Shown here one piece after another: positions 1-8,276 of a DNA stretch of 64,000 bases. The DNA is taken from contig NZ_CP083539.1 in NCBI RefSeq assembly GCF_025144335.1, positions 1,055,501 to 1,119,500 of the forward strand, read 5' to 3'. Positions within the stretch are counted from its first letter, which is position 1, and each line of letters opens with the position of its first letter. This DNA is from Jannaschia sp. W003. Its GTDB lineage: Bacteria > Pseudomonadota > Alphaproteobacteria > Rhodobacterales > Rhodobacteraceae. Both the position numbers and the translations under genes were made by a program. The notes under the pieces were generated by a model. The model saw only the letters and a list, made by a program, of their open reading frames with translations. It had not been told where the DNA came from and did not search any database.

Positions 1-239
1 ATCGGACCCTCGAGCGCGCGGTCGTCCGGGACGGGCTCGTGGATGTCGACGCGCCGGAGCGGCGCAGCGCGGCCCTCGGCGGTGAGGGGGTACTCGCCGC
101 CCACCTCCTCGCGCCAGCGCTGGCACCAGATGCAGCCCGCCTCCTCGCCCATCACGAGGGCGACCTCGGCCGCGGCGGGCGCGGCCTCGAGGGCGAGCGC
201 CGCGGAGGCGGCGAGGAGGATGGAACGGATCGCTTGCAT
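1..239 (-). CDS. soxS: SoxS, periplasmic thioredoxin-like protein (3' part missing)
   Basis: The visible 79 residues start with a signal peptide (MQAIRSILLAASAALALEAA) and reach a thioredoxin-type motif C36-I-W-C39-Q-R-W followed by 'REEVGGEYPLT'. The C-terminus lies outside the window. SoxS is a periplasmic thiol-disulfide protein that keeps the Sox system, probably the SoxY cysteine, in its active reduced state. It points away from soxV and shares a 49-bp intergenic region with it, the arrangement known from Paracoccus, where soxR follows soxS. The assignment rests on the CxxC motif, the length of the N-terminal part and this position; another periplasmic thioredoxin is possible but less likely. 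Confidence 0.8.
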   Translation of the reverse strand, partial: MQAIRSILLAASAALALEAAPAAAEVALVMGEEAGCIWCQRWREEVGGEYPLTAEGRAAPLRRVDIHEPVPDDRALEGP

Positions 240-288
240 GTCGCACAACGTATCTTGAATATGTTCGGCAACAAGGGGAGATGCGGCC
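240..288. promoter_or_regulatory. soxS/soxV divergent promoter region, candidate SoxR operator
   Basis: This 49-bp gap between divergent soxS and soxV is much more AT-rich than its surroundings and holds the interrupted palindrome GAA-TATG-TTC (256-265). The RBS AAGGGGAG at 273-280 sets the GTG start of soxV at 289. In Paracoccus pantotrophus the ArsR-type repressor SoxR binds the soxS-soxV and soxW-soxX gaps; a second AT-rich gap is also present here before soxX. The operator call is inference. Confidence 0.4.
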
Positions 289-1023
289 GTGTTCGACGTG
301 ACCATCGCAGGCGCCGTGCTGGCGGGACTCCTCAGCTTCCTGTCGCCCTGCATCCTGCCCATGGTGCCGTTCTACCTCGGCTACCTCGCGGGCGGCAGCG
401 CGGCCGCGCTCGAGGCGGGCGACGTGCCGGCGGGCACGCGGCGGCGGGCGGTGGTCTCGGCGCTGGCCTTCGCGGCCGGGGTCGCCACGATCTTCGTGGG
501 CCTCGGTGCCACCGCCACGCTGTTCGGGAAGGTGGTGCGCGAGTGGTTCGACGTGCTGCGCTGGATCGCGGCGGGAATCATCCTCCTGATGGGGCTCCAC
601 TTCCTCGGGGTGCTGCGGATCGGCCTGCTCTACCGCTCGTTTGGGCAGGGGGCGGGCGGCGCCGCGACGGGCGGCGGCGGCATCGTGTCCGGCTACGTGA
701 TCGGCCTCGCCTTCGCGTTCGGCTGGACGCCCTGCGTCGGGCCGGTTCTGGCGGCGATCCTGTTCATGGCCGGCGCGCAGGAGAGCGTGCGCGAGGGCAT
801 GGTCCTGCTGCTGGCCTATGCCGCGGGCATGACCGCGCCCTTCGTGCTGGCGGCGGCCTTCGTCGGGCCCTTCATGCGCTGGATGCGCGGCTTTCGGCGC
901 CACTTGCCGGTCATCGAGAAGGCGATGGGGGGCGTGCTGGTCGCCTTCGCCCTGCTGATCGCCACCAATTCCATGAACGTGATCGCGAACTGGATGCTCC
1001 GGTTCTGGCCCGCGATCGGATAG
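289..1023 (+). CDS. soxV: SoxV, CcdA/DsbD-type membrane thiol transporter
   Basis: A 244-residue polytopic membrane protein starting at GTG. It has the CcdA family signature 'LSFLSPCILPMVPFYLGY' near the N-terminus and a second conserved cysteine in 'FGWTPCVGPVLAAIL', the pair that relays reducing equivalents across the membrane. About six hydrophobic segments are visible. SoxV passes electrons from cytoplasmic thioredoxin to periplasmic SoxW. It is the first gene of the plus-strand sox cluster and lies 14 nt before soxW. CcdA for cytochrome c maturation is the alternative, but the position inside the sox cluster supports SoxV. Confidence 0.92.
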   Translation: MFDVTIAGAVLAGLLSFLSPCILPMVPFYLGYLAGGSAAALEAGDVPAGTRRRAVVSALAFAAGVATIFVGLGATATLFGKVVREWFDVLRWIAAGIILLMGLHFLGVLRIGLLYRSFGQGAGGAATGGGGIVSGYVIGLAFAFGWTPCVGPVLAAILFMAGAQESVREGMVLLLAYAAGMTAPFVLAAAFVGPFMRWMRGFRRHLPVIEKAMGGVLVAFALLIATNSMNVIANWMLRFWPAIG

Positions 1024-1037
1024 CGAGGGAGAATGCC

Positions 1038-1589
1038 ATGAGACTTCTGATTGCCGCCGTTGCCGCGCTCTGGGCGGTCGCCGCGCCCGCCGCCGAGCTG
1101 GGCGACGACGGGCTGCACAAGGCGCCCTGGATGGTGGAGACCTTCAAGGACCTGCGCGAGGATCTGGCCGAGGCGAACGCGTCGGGCCGCCGTCTCCTGC
1201 TGATCGTCGAGCAGCGGGGCTGCATCTACTGCACCAGGATGCACGAGGAGGTGTTCCCCCGGGAGGACATCGCCCGGATGCTGGGCGAGGACTACCTCGT
1301 GGTGCAGCTCAACATGTTCGGCGACGTCGAGGTGACCGACTTCGACGGCGAATCGATGAGCGAGAAGGCGGCCGTCCGCCGCTGGGGCCTCAACTTCACG
1401 CCCACCCTCCTGTTCCTGCCCGAGGATGTCCCCGAGGGCGCCACCGCGGGCGAGGCGGCTGTGGCCACGATGCCCGGCGCGTTCGGTGCGGGCACCACGC
1501 GGAACCTGCTGCAATGGGTGCTGGAGCGCGGCTACGCGGGCGACGAGCCGTTCCAGGCCTATCACGCGCGCAAGCTGGGCGGGGGCTGA
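1038..1589 (+). CDS. soxW: SoxW, periplasmic thioredoxin
   Basis: A 183-residue secreted protein with a cleavable signal peptide (cleavage probably after AAPAA) and a thioredoxin-like fold with the redox motif R-G-C62-I-Y-C65-T-R-M. The segment 'NFTPTLLFLPE' supplies the cis-proline loop of the fold. SoxW is the partner of SoxV and is reduced by it; in Paracoccus it keeps SoxYZ active. The ATG at 1038 is chosen because it gives an intact signal peptide and follows a GAGGGAGAA-type RBS; the reading frame stays open far upstream but without secretion signals. Confidence 0.9.
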   Translation: MRLLIAAVAALWAVAAPAAELGDDGLHKAPWMVETFKDLREDLAEANASGRRLLLIVEQRGCIYCTRMHEEVFPREDIARMLGEDYLVVQLNMFGDVEVTDFDGESMSEKAAVRRWGLNFTPTLLFLPEDVPEGATAGEAAVATMPGAFGAGTTRNLLQWVLERGYAGDEPFQAYHARKLGGG

Positions 1590-1679
1590 CGGATCGAAGT
1601 ATTCACGAGTATGCATTCGTCCTTGCCATCCCCGCCACCTCCCGCGTAGCGTCGGCGCAAGGGAGACTAGGGAGGTCCC
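1590..1679 (+). promoter_or_regulatory. soxW-soxX intergenic region, candidate soxX promoter/SoxR site
   Basis: A 90-bp gap with an AT-richer core containing GAA-GTA-TTC and, 10 nt later, ATGCATTC (about 1596-1618). It ends with the RBS GGGAGG before soxX. The family precedent is SoxR binding in this gap to control soxXYZABCD. The precise operator cannot be defined by eye. Confidence 0.35.
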
Positions 1680-2159
1680 ATGAGACGCTATGCGCTTGGA
1701 ATCGCGGCGCCCCTCGTCTGCGCCGCCGGCATCGCCGCGGCGGAGACCGTGGCCCCGTCCGAGGTGACGTACGACGAGTACGGGGCCGTCGAGGTCTCGC
1801 TCTCGGGCGCGCCGGGCGATCCGGAGAACGGCCGCGTCCTGATGGACAAGGGGGCGGGCAACTGCATCGCCTGCCACGCGGTCACCGACCTCGAGGAGCT
1901 GGGCTTCCACGGCGAGATCGGGCCGATGCTCGACGGCGTGGCCGACCGCTGGACCGAGGCCGACCTGCGCGGGATCGTGGCCAACGCCAAGATGATGTTC
2001 CCCGAGACGATGATGCCGTCGTTCTACAAGACCACCGGCTACGTCCGGCCCGGCGACGCCTACACCGGCAAGGCCGCCGAGGGCGAGCTGGACCCGCTGC
2101 TGACGGCCCAGGAGGTCGAGGACGTGGTGGCCTACCTCATGACATTGAAGGAGAGCTGA
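1680..2159 (+). CDS. soxX: SoxX, monoheme cytochrome c subunit of SoxXA
   Basis: A 159-residue periplasmic cytochrome with an Ala-rich signal peptide and a single heme motif C62-I-A-C65-H66. The 'MMFPETMMPSFYK' region probably holds the distal methionine ligand. SoxXA couples thiosulfate oxidatively to the cysteine of SoxY, the entry reaction of the Sox pathway. Heme-binding and length match the SoxX family. A GGGAGG RBS lies just upstream, and soxY follows after 2 nt, so translation is coupled. Confidence 0.96.
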   Translation: MRRYALGIAAPLVCAAGIAAAETVAPSEVTYDEYGAVEVSLSGAPGDPENGRVLMDKGAGNCIACHAVTDLEELGFHGEIGPMLDGVADRWTEADLRGIVANAKMMFPETMMPSFYKTTGYVRPGDAYTGKAAEGELDPLLTAQEVEDVVAYLMTLKES

Positions 2160-2161
2160 AG

Positions 2162-2578
2162 ATGCGACTGACGCGACGCGACACGCTGATGCTCGGCGGC
2201 GCCGCGGCGGCGCTCGCCGCGCTGCCGATGCAGGCCCATGCGGCCGTGGACGAGGCCATCGCCGCGTTCACCGGCGGCGCCGAGGTGGGCTCCGAGGGGA
2301 TCACCCTGACCGCGCCTGAGATCGCCGAGAACGGCAACACGGTACCCGTCGAGGTGTCGGCCCCCGGCGCCGAGGCGATCATGCTGCTGGCCGCCGGCAA
2401 TCCCAACCCCGACGTGGGAACGTTCAACTTCGGCCCGCTCGCCGCCTCGCAGTACGCGGCCACGCGGATCCGCCTCGCCGGCACGCAGGACGTGGTCGCC
2501 ATCGCGCGGATGCCGGACGGCAGCTTCGTGCAGGCCTCGCAGGAGGTGAAGGTGACCATCGGCGGATGCGGCGGCTGA
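2162..2578 (+). CDS. soxY: SoxY, sulfur carrier protein
   Basis: A 138-residue protein starting with a Tat signal (TRRDTLMLGGAAAALAALP) and ending in the diagnostic carrier motif G-G-C136-G-G. The swinging-arm cysteine carries the thiosulfate-derived sulfur adduct through the cycle of SoxXA, SoxB and SoxCD. SoxY exports as a complex with SoxZ, which has no signal peptide, via Tat. The start is set by the RBS AAGGAGAG inside the end of soxX; soxZ follows after 25 nt. Confidence 0.97.
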   Translation: MRLTRRDTLMLGGAAAALAALPMQAHAAVDEAIAAFTGGAEVGSEGITLTAPEIAENGNTVPVEVSAPGAEAIMLLAAGNPNPDVGTFNFGPLAASQYAATRIRLAGTQDVVAIARMPDGSFVQASQEVKVTIGGCGG

Positions 2579-2603
2579 GCCCCACAGGACAAGGAGAGAA
2601 GAC

Positions 2604-2933
2604 ATGGCTGAAGGCGTGAAGCCCCGCGTCCGCGTCCCCGGAGAGGCCGCGGCCGGCGAGACGATCCAGATCAAGACGCTGATCTCGCACCCGATGGAAT
2701 CGGGCCAGCGCAAGGACAGCGACGGCAACACCATCCCGCGCTCGATCATCAACCGGTTCACGGTCGACTTCGAGGGCGAGAACGTCATCGACGTGACGCT
2801 GGAGCCGGCGATCTCCACCAACCCGTACTTCGAGTTCGAGGCGACCGTGCCGGCCTCCGGCACCTTCGTGTTCACGTGGTACGACGACGACGGCGACGTC
2901 TACACCGAGGAAAAGGCCATCACGGTCTCCTGA
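2604..2933 (+). CDS. soxZ: SoxZ, SoxY-binding subunit
   Basis: A 109-residue protein with no signal peptide, as is usual for SoxZ, which is co-exported with SoxY. Beta-rich sequence with the family segments 'IQIKTLISHPMESGQRKD' and 'PYFEFEATVPASGTFVFTW'. SoxYZ is the carrier heterodimer of the Sox multienzyme system. The RBS AAGGAGAG lies 7 nt before the ATG. The gene is followed by a strong hairpin before soxA. Confidence 0.97.
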   Translation: MAEGVKPRVRVPGEAAAGETIQIKTLISHPMESGQRKDSDGNTIPRSIINRFTVDFEGENVIDVTLEPAISTNPYFEFEATVPASGTFVFTWYDDDGDVYTEEKAITVS

Positions 2934-2942
2934 GCGCCGCGC

Positions 2943-2969
2943 GGCGCGGCCCCGGGAGGGGGCCGCGCC
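2943..2969 (+). terminator. soxZ-soxA intergenic hairpin (attenuator or mRNA-stabilising)
   Basis: An 11-bp perfect stem (2943-2953 GGCGCGGCCCC with 2959-2969 GGGGCCGCGCC) around a GGGAG loop. There is no U tract after it, so it may stabilise the 3' end of soxXYZ mRNA or reduce read-through rather than terminate fully. Confidence 0.55.
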
Positions 2970-2995
2970 CGCCCGCGAGGGAAGGGAGGAACGAC

Positions 2996-3841
2996 ATGAA
3001 GACCCTGATGCTCCCGGCGGCCGTGCTGGCCTTCGCAGCCGGCGCCGCGCAGGCCGACCCGGACGACGACCAGCTTGTCGTCAACGGCGATCTGGAGATC
3101 GTCACCGAGGCGGCGGCCCCCGATCACCTGGAAGGCGCGATCGACACCATCTACTCGGGCTGGCGCTTCCGCTCCGACGAGACGCAGGCGGTGCAGGCCG
3201 ACGACTTCGACAACCCCGGCATGCTGGGCGTCGAGAGCGCGATCGACATGTGGAACGCCGCTGAGGGCACCGGAGGCGAGAGCTGCGCCTCGTGCCACGG
3301 CGAGCCCGAGGAGATGGCCGGCGTGGCGCCCACCTACCCCAAGTGGGACGAGGCGGCGGGCGAGGTGCAGACCCTCACCATGCAGGTCAACGAGTGCCGC
3401 ACCGAGCGCATGGGCGCCGAGCCGCTGCCCTACGACAAGGGTGCGGCGACCGACATGGTGGCGCTGCTGACCTCCGTGAGCCGCGGCATGCCGGTGAACG
3501 TCGCCATCGACGGCCCCGCACAGTCCACGTGGGAGCAGGGCAAGGAGCTTTACTACACGCGCTTCGGCCAGCTGGAGCTGAGCTGCTCGAACTGCCACGA
3601 GGACAACTACGGCCGCATGATCCGCGCCGACCACCTGAGCCAGGGGCAGATCAACGGCTTCCCGACCTACCGGCTCAAGAACACCAAGCTCAACGGCGTG
3701 CACTCGCGCTTCCGGGGCTGCATCCGCGATACCCGGGCCGAGACCTTCGCGGTGGGCTCGCCGGAGCTGGTGGCCCTCGAGCTCTACGTCGCGTCGCGCG
3801 GGAACGGCCTCTCGGTCGAAGGCCCCTCCGTCCGCAACTGA
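2996..3841 (+). CDS. soxA: SoxA, diheme cytochrome c of SoxXA
   Basis: A 281-residue secreted protein with two heme motifs, C97-A-S-C-H101 and C197-S-N-C-H201, and the catalytic cysteine C242 in 'RFRGCIRDTRAE', the residue that becomes the cysteine persulfide heme ligand. C134 ('VNECRTERMGA') fits the conserved structural disulfide position. With SoxX it forms the SoxXA conjugase linking thiosulfate to SoxY. The start is fixed by GAAGGGAGG before ATG 2996, which gives a clean signal peptide. Strong hairpins flank the gene on both sides. Confidence 0.97.
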   Translation: MKTLMLPAAVLAFAAGAAQADPDDDQLVVNGDLEIVTEAAAPDHLEGAIDTIYSGWRFRSDETQAVQADDFDNPGMLGVESAIDMWNAAEGTGGESCASCHGEPEEMAGVAPTYPKWDEAAGEVQTLTMQVNECRTERMGAEPLPYDKGAATDMVALLTSVSRGMPVNVAIDGPAQSTWEQGKELYYTRFGQLELSCSNCHEDNYGRMIRADHLSQGQINGFPTYRLKNTKLNGVHSRFRGCIRDTRAETFAVGSPELVALELYVASRGNGLSVEGPSVRN

Positions 3842-3850
3842 CCCCCCGGA

Positions 3851-3882
3851 AGGCCCGCCCGCCGGAGACGGCAGGCGGGCCT
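3851..3882 (+). terminator. soxA-soxB intergenic hairpin, likely partial terminator
   Basis: AGGCCCGCC (3851-3859) pairs with GGCGGGCCT (3874-3882); inside it GCCG and CGGC close a GAGA tetraloop after one C/A mismatch. The stem is followed by TTCCC. It is a good candidate for partial termination, which would lower soxBCD expression relative to soxXYZA. Confidence 0.65.
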
Positions 3883-3930
3883 TTCCCGCCTTGACGGATG
3901 CAAGAACATGAATACGAAGAAGGTGTCCCG

Positions 3931-5619
3931 ATGATCTCCCGGCGCGACTTCCTCCAGGCGGCCATGGCGGCGTCGGCCCTCTACGGCGGCAGCGTCCCCT
4001 GGGCGCGGCTCGCCGCGCAGCAGGCCATGACGCAGGACGACCTCCTGCGCTTCGACACCTCGGGCAACGTCACGCTGATCCACGTCACCGACATCCACGC
4101 CCAGCTTGTGCCGGTCTGGTTCCGCGAGCCCGAGGTCAACATCGGCGTCGGCGATGCGGCCGGCCAGCCGCCGCACCTGACCGGCGACGACTTCCTGCGC
4201 CGCTACGGCATCGAGCCGCGCTCGCCGGCGCAGTATGCCCTGAGCTACCCGGACTTCGACGCGTTGGCACGGTCTTACGGTCGCATGGGCGGCGCCGACC
4301 GCATCGCCACCGTGGTCAAGGCGATCCGCGCCGAGCGCCCGGACGCGCTGCTGCTCGACGGCGGCGACACCTGGCAGGGCAGCCTAACAGCCCTGCGCAC
4401 CGAAGGGCGCGACATGGTCGAGGTGTTCAACGCGCTGGGCACCGACGCCATGACCGCGCATTGGGAGTTCACGCTCGGCCTCGACCGGGTGAACGAGATC
4501 ATCGAGAACGAACTGCGCTTCCCGTTCCTCGGCGCCAACATCTTCGACGCCGAATGGGACGAGCCGGCCTACGAGCCCTTCCGGATGTTCGAGCGGGGCG
4601 GGGCGCGCATCGCCGTGGTCGGGCAGGCCTTCCCCTACATGCCGATCGCCAACCCCTCCTACCTGTTCCCGGGCCTCAGCTTCGGGGTGCGCGAGGAGCG
4701 CATGGCCGAGGTCGTCCAGCAGGCCCGCGACGCAGGCGCCGAGGCGGTCGTGGTCCTGTCCCACAACGGCTTCGACGTGGACCGCAAGATGGCCGCGAGC
4801 GTGCCGGGCATCGACGTGATCCTGACGGGCCACACCCACGACGCGCTGCCCGAGCCGCTGCTGGTCGGCAAGACCCACCTCATCGCGAGCGGATCGCACG
4901 GCAAGTTCGTCAGCCGCCTCGACCTCGACGTGCGGGACGGTGCGGTGCAGTCGGTCGCCCACAAGCTGATCCCGATCTTCTCGGACGTGATCGCCCCCGA
5001 CCCGGACATGCGCGCCCTGGTCGAGGCGCAGCGCGCGCCCTTCCTCTCCGAGCTGACCGAGGTGATCGGCCGCACGGACTCGCTGCTCTACCGCCGGGGC
5101 AACTTCAACGGGACCTGGGACGACCTGATCTGCAAGGCCCTCCTGGAGGAGCGCGAGGCCGACATCGCCCTCTCGCCCGGCTTCCGCTGGGGCGCGAGCG
5201 TGATCCCGGGGCAGGACATCACCCGCGAGGACATCTTCAACGTCACCGCCATGAGCTACCCCGAGGCCTACCGCACCGAGATGACCGGCGCGCAGCTTCA
5301 CACGGTCATGGAGGACGTGGCCGACAACCTGTTCCACCCCGACCCCTACTACCAGCAGGGCGGCGACATGGTGCGGGTGGGCGGCCTCGGCTACCGCATC
5401 GACATCGCGAAGCCCCAGGGCAGCCGCATCACCGAGATGACGCTGCTGAAGACGGGCGAGCGCCTCGATCCGGACGGCACCTACGCGGTGGCCGGCTGGG
5501 CCAGCGTGAACCCAGACGTCGAGGGCCCGCCCATCTGGGACGTGGTGGAATCTTACATCGCCCGCGAGGGCACCGTCTCGGTCGGGCCGAACGCTTCGGT
5601 GATCGTCGATGGGGCGTGA
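3931..5619 (+). CDS. soxB: SoxB, dimanganese thiosulfohydrolase
   Basis: A 562-residue protein of the 5'-nucleotidase/metallophosphatase family. It has a Tat signal (S-R-R-D-F-L-Q), the metal motif 'HVTDIHAQL' (near residue 50), 'DGGDTWQGS' and the late histidine motif 'GHTHD'. SoxB hydrolyses the terminal sulfone from SoxY-bound intermediates as sulfate. An in-frame ATG at 3898 would add 11 residues, but 3931 is preferred because it places the twin-arginine motif at the N-terminus and has GAAGAAGG upstream. The end overlaps one possible soxC start. Confidence 0.96.
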   Translation: MISRRDFLQAAMAASALYGGSVPWARLAAQQAMTQDDLLRFDTSGNVTLIHVTDIHAQLVPVWFREPEVNIGVGDAAGQPPHLTGDDFLRRYGIEPRSPAQYALSYPDFDALARSYGRMGGADRIATVVKAIRAERPDALLLDGGDTWQGSLTALRTEGRDMVEVFNALGTDAMTAHWEFTLGLDRVNEIIENELRFPFLGANIFDAEWDEPAYEPFRMFERGGARIAVVGQAFPYMPIANPSYLFPGLSFGVREERMAEVVQQARDAGAEAVVVLSHNGFDVDRKMAASVPGIDVILTGHTHDALPEPLLVGKTHLIASGSHGKFVSRLDLDVRDGAVQSVAHKLIPIFSDVIAPDPDMRALVEAQRAPFLSELTEVIGRTDSLLYRRGNFNGTWDDLICKALLEEREADIALSPGFRWGASVIPGQDITREDIFNVTAMSYPEAYRTEMTGAQLHTVMEDVADNLFHPDPYYQQGGDMVRVGGLGYRIDIAKPQGSRITEMTLLKTGERLDPDGTYAVAGWASVNPDVEGPPIWDVVESYIAREGTVSVGPNASVIVDGA

Positions 5620-5638
5620 GACCATGGGAAAGCGAGAC

Positions 5639-6895
5639 ATGACGAAGACGACGACGCGGCGCGGGCTGCTGCGCGGCGGGATCGCCGCCGCCGGGGCGGG
5701 CGCGCTCGCCCCCGTGGCGGCGCGGGCCGCCGGCGACCCGGCCATTACCGAGCTCCAGCCCTGGATGCAGCAGCTGGGCGACGGCGTGGACGCGCGGCCC
5801 TACGGGATGCCGTCCCCCTTTGAGGCCCACGTGAAGCGCCGCAACGTGGACTGGCTGACGGCCGACCCGGTCTCCTCGGTCAACTTTACGCCGCTCCACG
5901 AGATGGAGGGCATCATCACCCCCAACGGCCTGTGCTTCGAGCGCCACCACGCCGGCATCGCCGAGGTGGACCCCGCCCAGCACCGGTTGATGATCAACGG
6001 CATGGTGGACCGCGAGCTGGTCTTCACGATGGAGGATCTCGCGCGGTTCCCCCGGCACAACCGGGTCTACTTCCTGGAATGCGCGGCCAACTCCGGCATG
6101 GAGTGGCGCGGCGCCCAGCTCAGCGGCTGCCAGTTCACCCACGGCATGATCCACAACGTCATGTACACCGGCGTGATGCTGCGCGACGTGCTCGCCTCGG
6201 CGGGCGTAAAGCCCGGCGCGGCGTGGATCCTGCCCGAGGGTGCCGACGCCTCGGCCATGACCCGCTCGGTGCCGTTGGAGAAGGCGCTCGAGGACTGCAT
6301 GATCGCCACCCACATGAACGGCGAGCGACTTCGCCCCGAGCAGGGCTATCCGGTCCGCCTCGTGGTGCCCGGCTGGGAGGGCAACATGTGGGTGAAGTGG
6401 CTGCGCCGCATCGAGGTCGGCGACCAGCCCTGGCACCACCGCGAAGAGACGTCGAAGTACACCGACCTCCTGGCCGACGGCGAGGCGCGCCGCTTCACCT
6501 GGGCCATGGACGCCAAGTCCGTGATCACGAACCCCTCGCCCCAGGCGCCCATCACCCACGGCCCCGGCCCGACCGTGATCACGGGCGTGGCCTGGTCGGG
6601 GCGCGGCACGATTCCGCGCGTGGACGTGACCCTCGACGGCGGGCGCAACTGGCACGTGGCGCGCATGGACGGGCCGAGCTTGGACAAGTCCATGCACCGC
6701 TTCTACTTCGAGTTCGACTGGGACGGCACGCCGCTCCTGCTGCAGTCCCGCGCCCACGACAGCACCGGCTACGTGCAGCCCACGAAGGACGCGCTGCGCG
6801 CGGTCCGGGGCGAGAACTCCATCTACCACAACAACGGCATCCAGACCTGGCATGTCGACGAGCGCGGGGAGGCCGAGAATGTCGAGGTCGGCTAA
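5639..6895 (+). CDS. soxC: SoxC, molybdenum sulfur dehydrogenase subunit
   Basis: A roughly 418-residue molybdopterin oxidoreductase of the sulfite oxidase family with a Tat signal (TTTRRGLLRGGIAAAG). The molybdenum-ligand cysteine is in 'RVYFLECAANSGMEW', and the C-terminal Mo-co dimerisation domain is present ('SPQAPITHGPGPTVITGVAWSG'). SoxCD oxidises the SoxY-bound persulfide sulfur by six electrons. ATG codons at 5609, 5624 and 5639 are in frame; 5639 puts the Tat motif closest to the N-terminus. The 3' end overlaps soxD by 17 nt. Confidence 0.95.
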   Translation: MTKTTTRRGLLRGGIAAAGAGALAPVAARAAGDPAITELQPWMQQLGDGVDARPYGMPSPFEAHVKRRNVDWLTADPVSSVNFTPLHEMEGIITPNGLCFERHHAGIAEVDPAQHRLMINGMVDRELVFTMEDLARFPRHNRVYFLECAANSGMEWRGAQLSGCQFTHGMIHNVMYTGVMLRDVLASAGVKPGAAWILPEGADASAMTRSVPLEKALEDCMIATHMNGERLRPEQGYPVRLVVPGWEGNMWVKWLRRIEVGDQPWHHREETSKYTDLLADGEARRFTWAMDAKSVITNPSPQAPITHGPGPTVITGVAWSGRGTIPRVDVTLDGGRNWHVARMDGPSLDKSMHRFYFEFDWDGTPLLLQSRAHDSTGYVQPTKDALRAVRGENSIYHNNGIQTWHVDERGEAENVEVG

Positions 6896-8207
6896 GCTTC
6901 TTCTTCCCGTGGCCCTGGCCGGAACCGCCGCGCTGCTGGGCACGGCCTATGTCGGGGCGAACCTGATGACGCCGGAGTTGCGCGCCGACCGTGTGGAGGC
7001 GCCCGCCGCGGTGCCTGCGGCCCCCGAGACCGTGGCGGTGGCCGCGGCGCCGGCGGCACCCGCCGCGCAGGTGACCACCGAGGCGTCCACCCGCTCGCCC
7101 GAGCCCGTCGCCCTGGACCTGGGCCGCCCGGCCACCCCCGAGGAGGTCGCCGCCTGGGACATCGACGTGCGCCCCGACGGGGCGGGCCTGCCCGACGGCT
7201 CGGGCGACGTCTGGACCGGCGAGGAACTCTACGTCGAGCAGTGCGCCGCCTGCCACGGCGACTTCGGCGAGGCGATCGGCCGCTGGCCGGTGCTCGCGGG
7301 CGGGCAGGGCACGCTGACCCGCGACCGGCCCGTCAAGACGGTGGGCAGCTACTGGCCCTTCCTCTCCACGGTCTACGACTACGTCCACCGCGCCATGCCC
7401 TTCGGGAACGCCCAGTCGCTGTCGGACGACGACGTCTACGCCATCACGGCCTACATCCTCTACCTCAACGACCTCGTGGACGACGACTTCGTTCTCGACC
7501 GCGCGTCGCTCGCCGCCTTCGAGATGCCGAACGCGGGCGCCTTCGTGCCCGACGACCGGGCCGAGACGGAGTATCCGATGTTCTCGGGCGAGGTCTGCAT
7601 GGAGAGCTGCGGCGAGCCGGTGGAGATCACCGCCCGTGCCGCCGTGGTCGACGTGACCCCCGAGGACGAGGCCGCCCGCAAGGCGCGCGCCGCCGCCGCC
7701 ACCGGCATCGACAGCGGCATCACCGAGGCCGACGCCGCGATCGAGGTCGCCGCCGCGCCGACCGAGGCGCCGGTGGAGGAGGGCACCACGCCGCTGGCCG
7801 CGACCGCCACCGAGGACGGGGCGGACGAGAGCGCGACGGACGCGGTCGCAGCAGTCGATGCCGCGCCCGATCCCGCGCTCGTGGCCGCGGGCGAGAAGGC
7901 GTTCCGGCAATGCTCCTCGTGCCATCAGGTGGGCGAGGATGCGCGGAACCGCACGGGCCCCGTCCTGAACGGCATCGTCGGGCACCCGGCCGGCGCGGTC
8001 GAGGGATACCGCTACTCGAAGGCGCTCGCCGAGATGGCCGAGGGCGGGCTGGCGTGGACGCCCGAGGAGCTGGCCGCCTTCCTCGCCGCGCCGCGCGACT
8101 ACATGCCCGGCACGAAGATGTCGTTCCGGGGCCTGCGCTCCGAGGACGACCTCGCCGCGGTGATCGCCTACCTGGGCAGCTTCGCCGAGGACGGGACGCA
8201 GCGTTGA
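6879..8207 (+). CDS. soxD: SoxD, diheme cytochrome c subunit of SoxCD
   Basis: A 442-residue cytochrome with an N-terminal membrane or signal segment, a first heme domain with CAACH near residue 122 and a second with CSSCH near residue 345. They are joined by a long Ala/Glu-rich linker (about residues 250-335). The length and two-domain layout match SoxD of Paracoccus. It takes electrons from SoxC and passes them to small cytochromes and the respiratory chain. The start at 6879 follows GGGGAGG at 6866-6872; an in-frame ATG at 6852 lacks this. Confidence 0.94.
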   Translation: MSRSAKLLLPVALAGTAALLGTAYVGANLMTPELRADRVEAPAAVPAAPETVAVAAAPAAPAAQVTTEASTRSPEPVALDLGRPATPEEVAAWDIDVRPDGAGLPDGSGDVWTGEELYVEQCAACHGDFGEAIGRWPVLAGGQGTLTRDRPVKTVGSYWPFLSTVYDYVHRAMPFGNAQSLSDDDVYAITAYILYLNDLVDDDFVLDRASLAAFEMPNAGAFVPDDRAETEYPMFSGEVCMESCGEPVEITARAAVVDVTPEDEAARKARAAAATGIDSGITEADAAIEVAAAPTEAPVEEGTTPLAATATEDGADESATDAVAAVDAAPDPALVAAGEKAFRQCSSCHQVGEDARNRTGPVLNGIVGHPAGAVEGYRYSKALAEMAEGGLAWTPEELAAFLAAPRDYMPGTKMSFRGLRSEDDLAAVIAYLGSFAEDGTQR

Positions 8208-8239
8208 TCGGGACGGTCCGGCCCGTCTGACCGGATCCC

Positions 8240-8259
8240 GGGGCGGCGCGCGCCGCCCC
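8240..8259 (+). terminator. hairpin between soxD and DUF302 gene
   Basis: A perfect 20-nt palindrome, GGGGCGGC-GCGC-GCCGCCCC. It lies 33 nt after the soxD stop and just before the RBS of the next gene. No U tract follows; it probably attenuates or stabilises rather than ends transcription. Confidence 0.5.
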
Positions 8260-8276
8260 GCAAGGGAGGGAACGAG

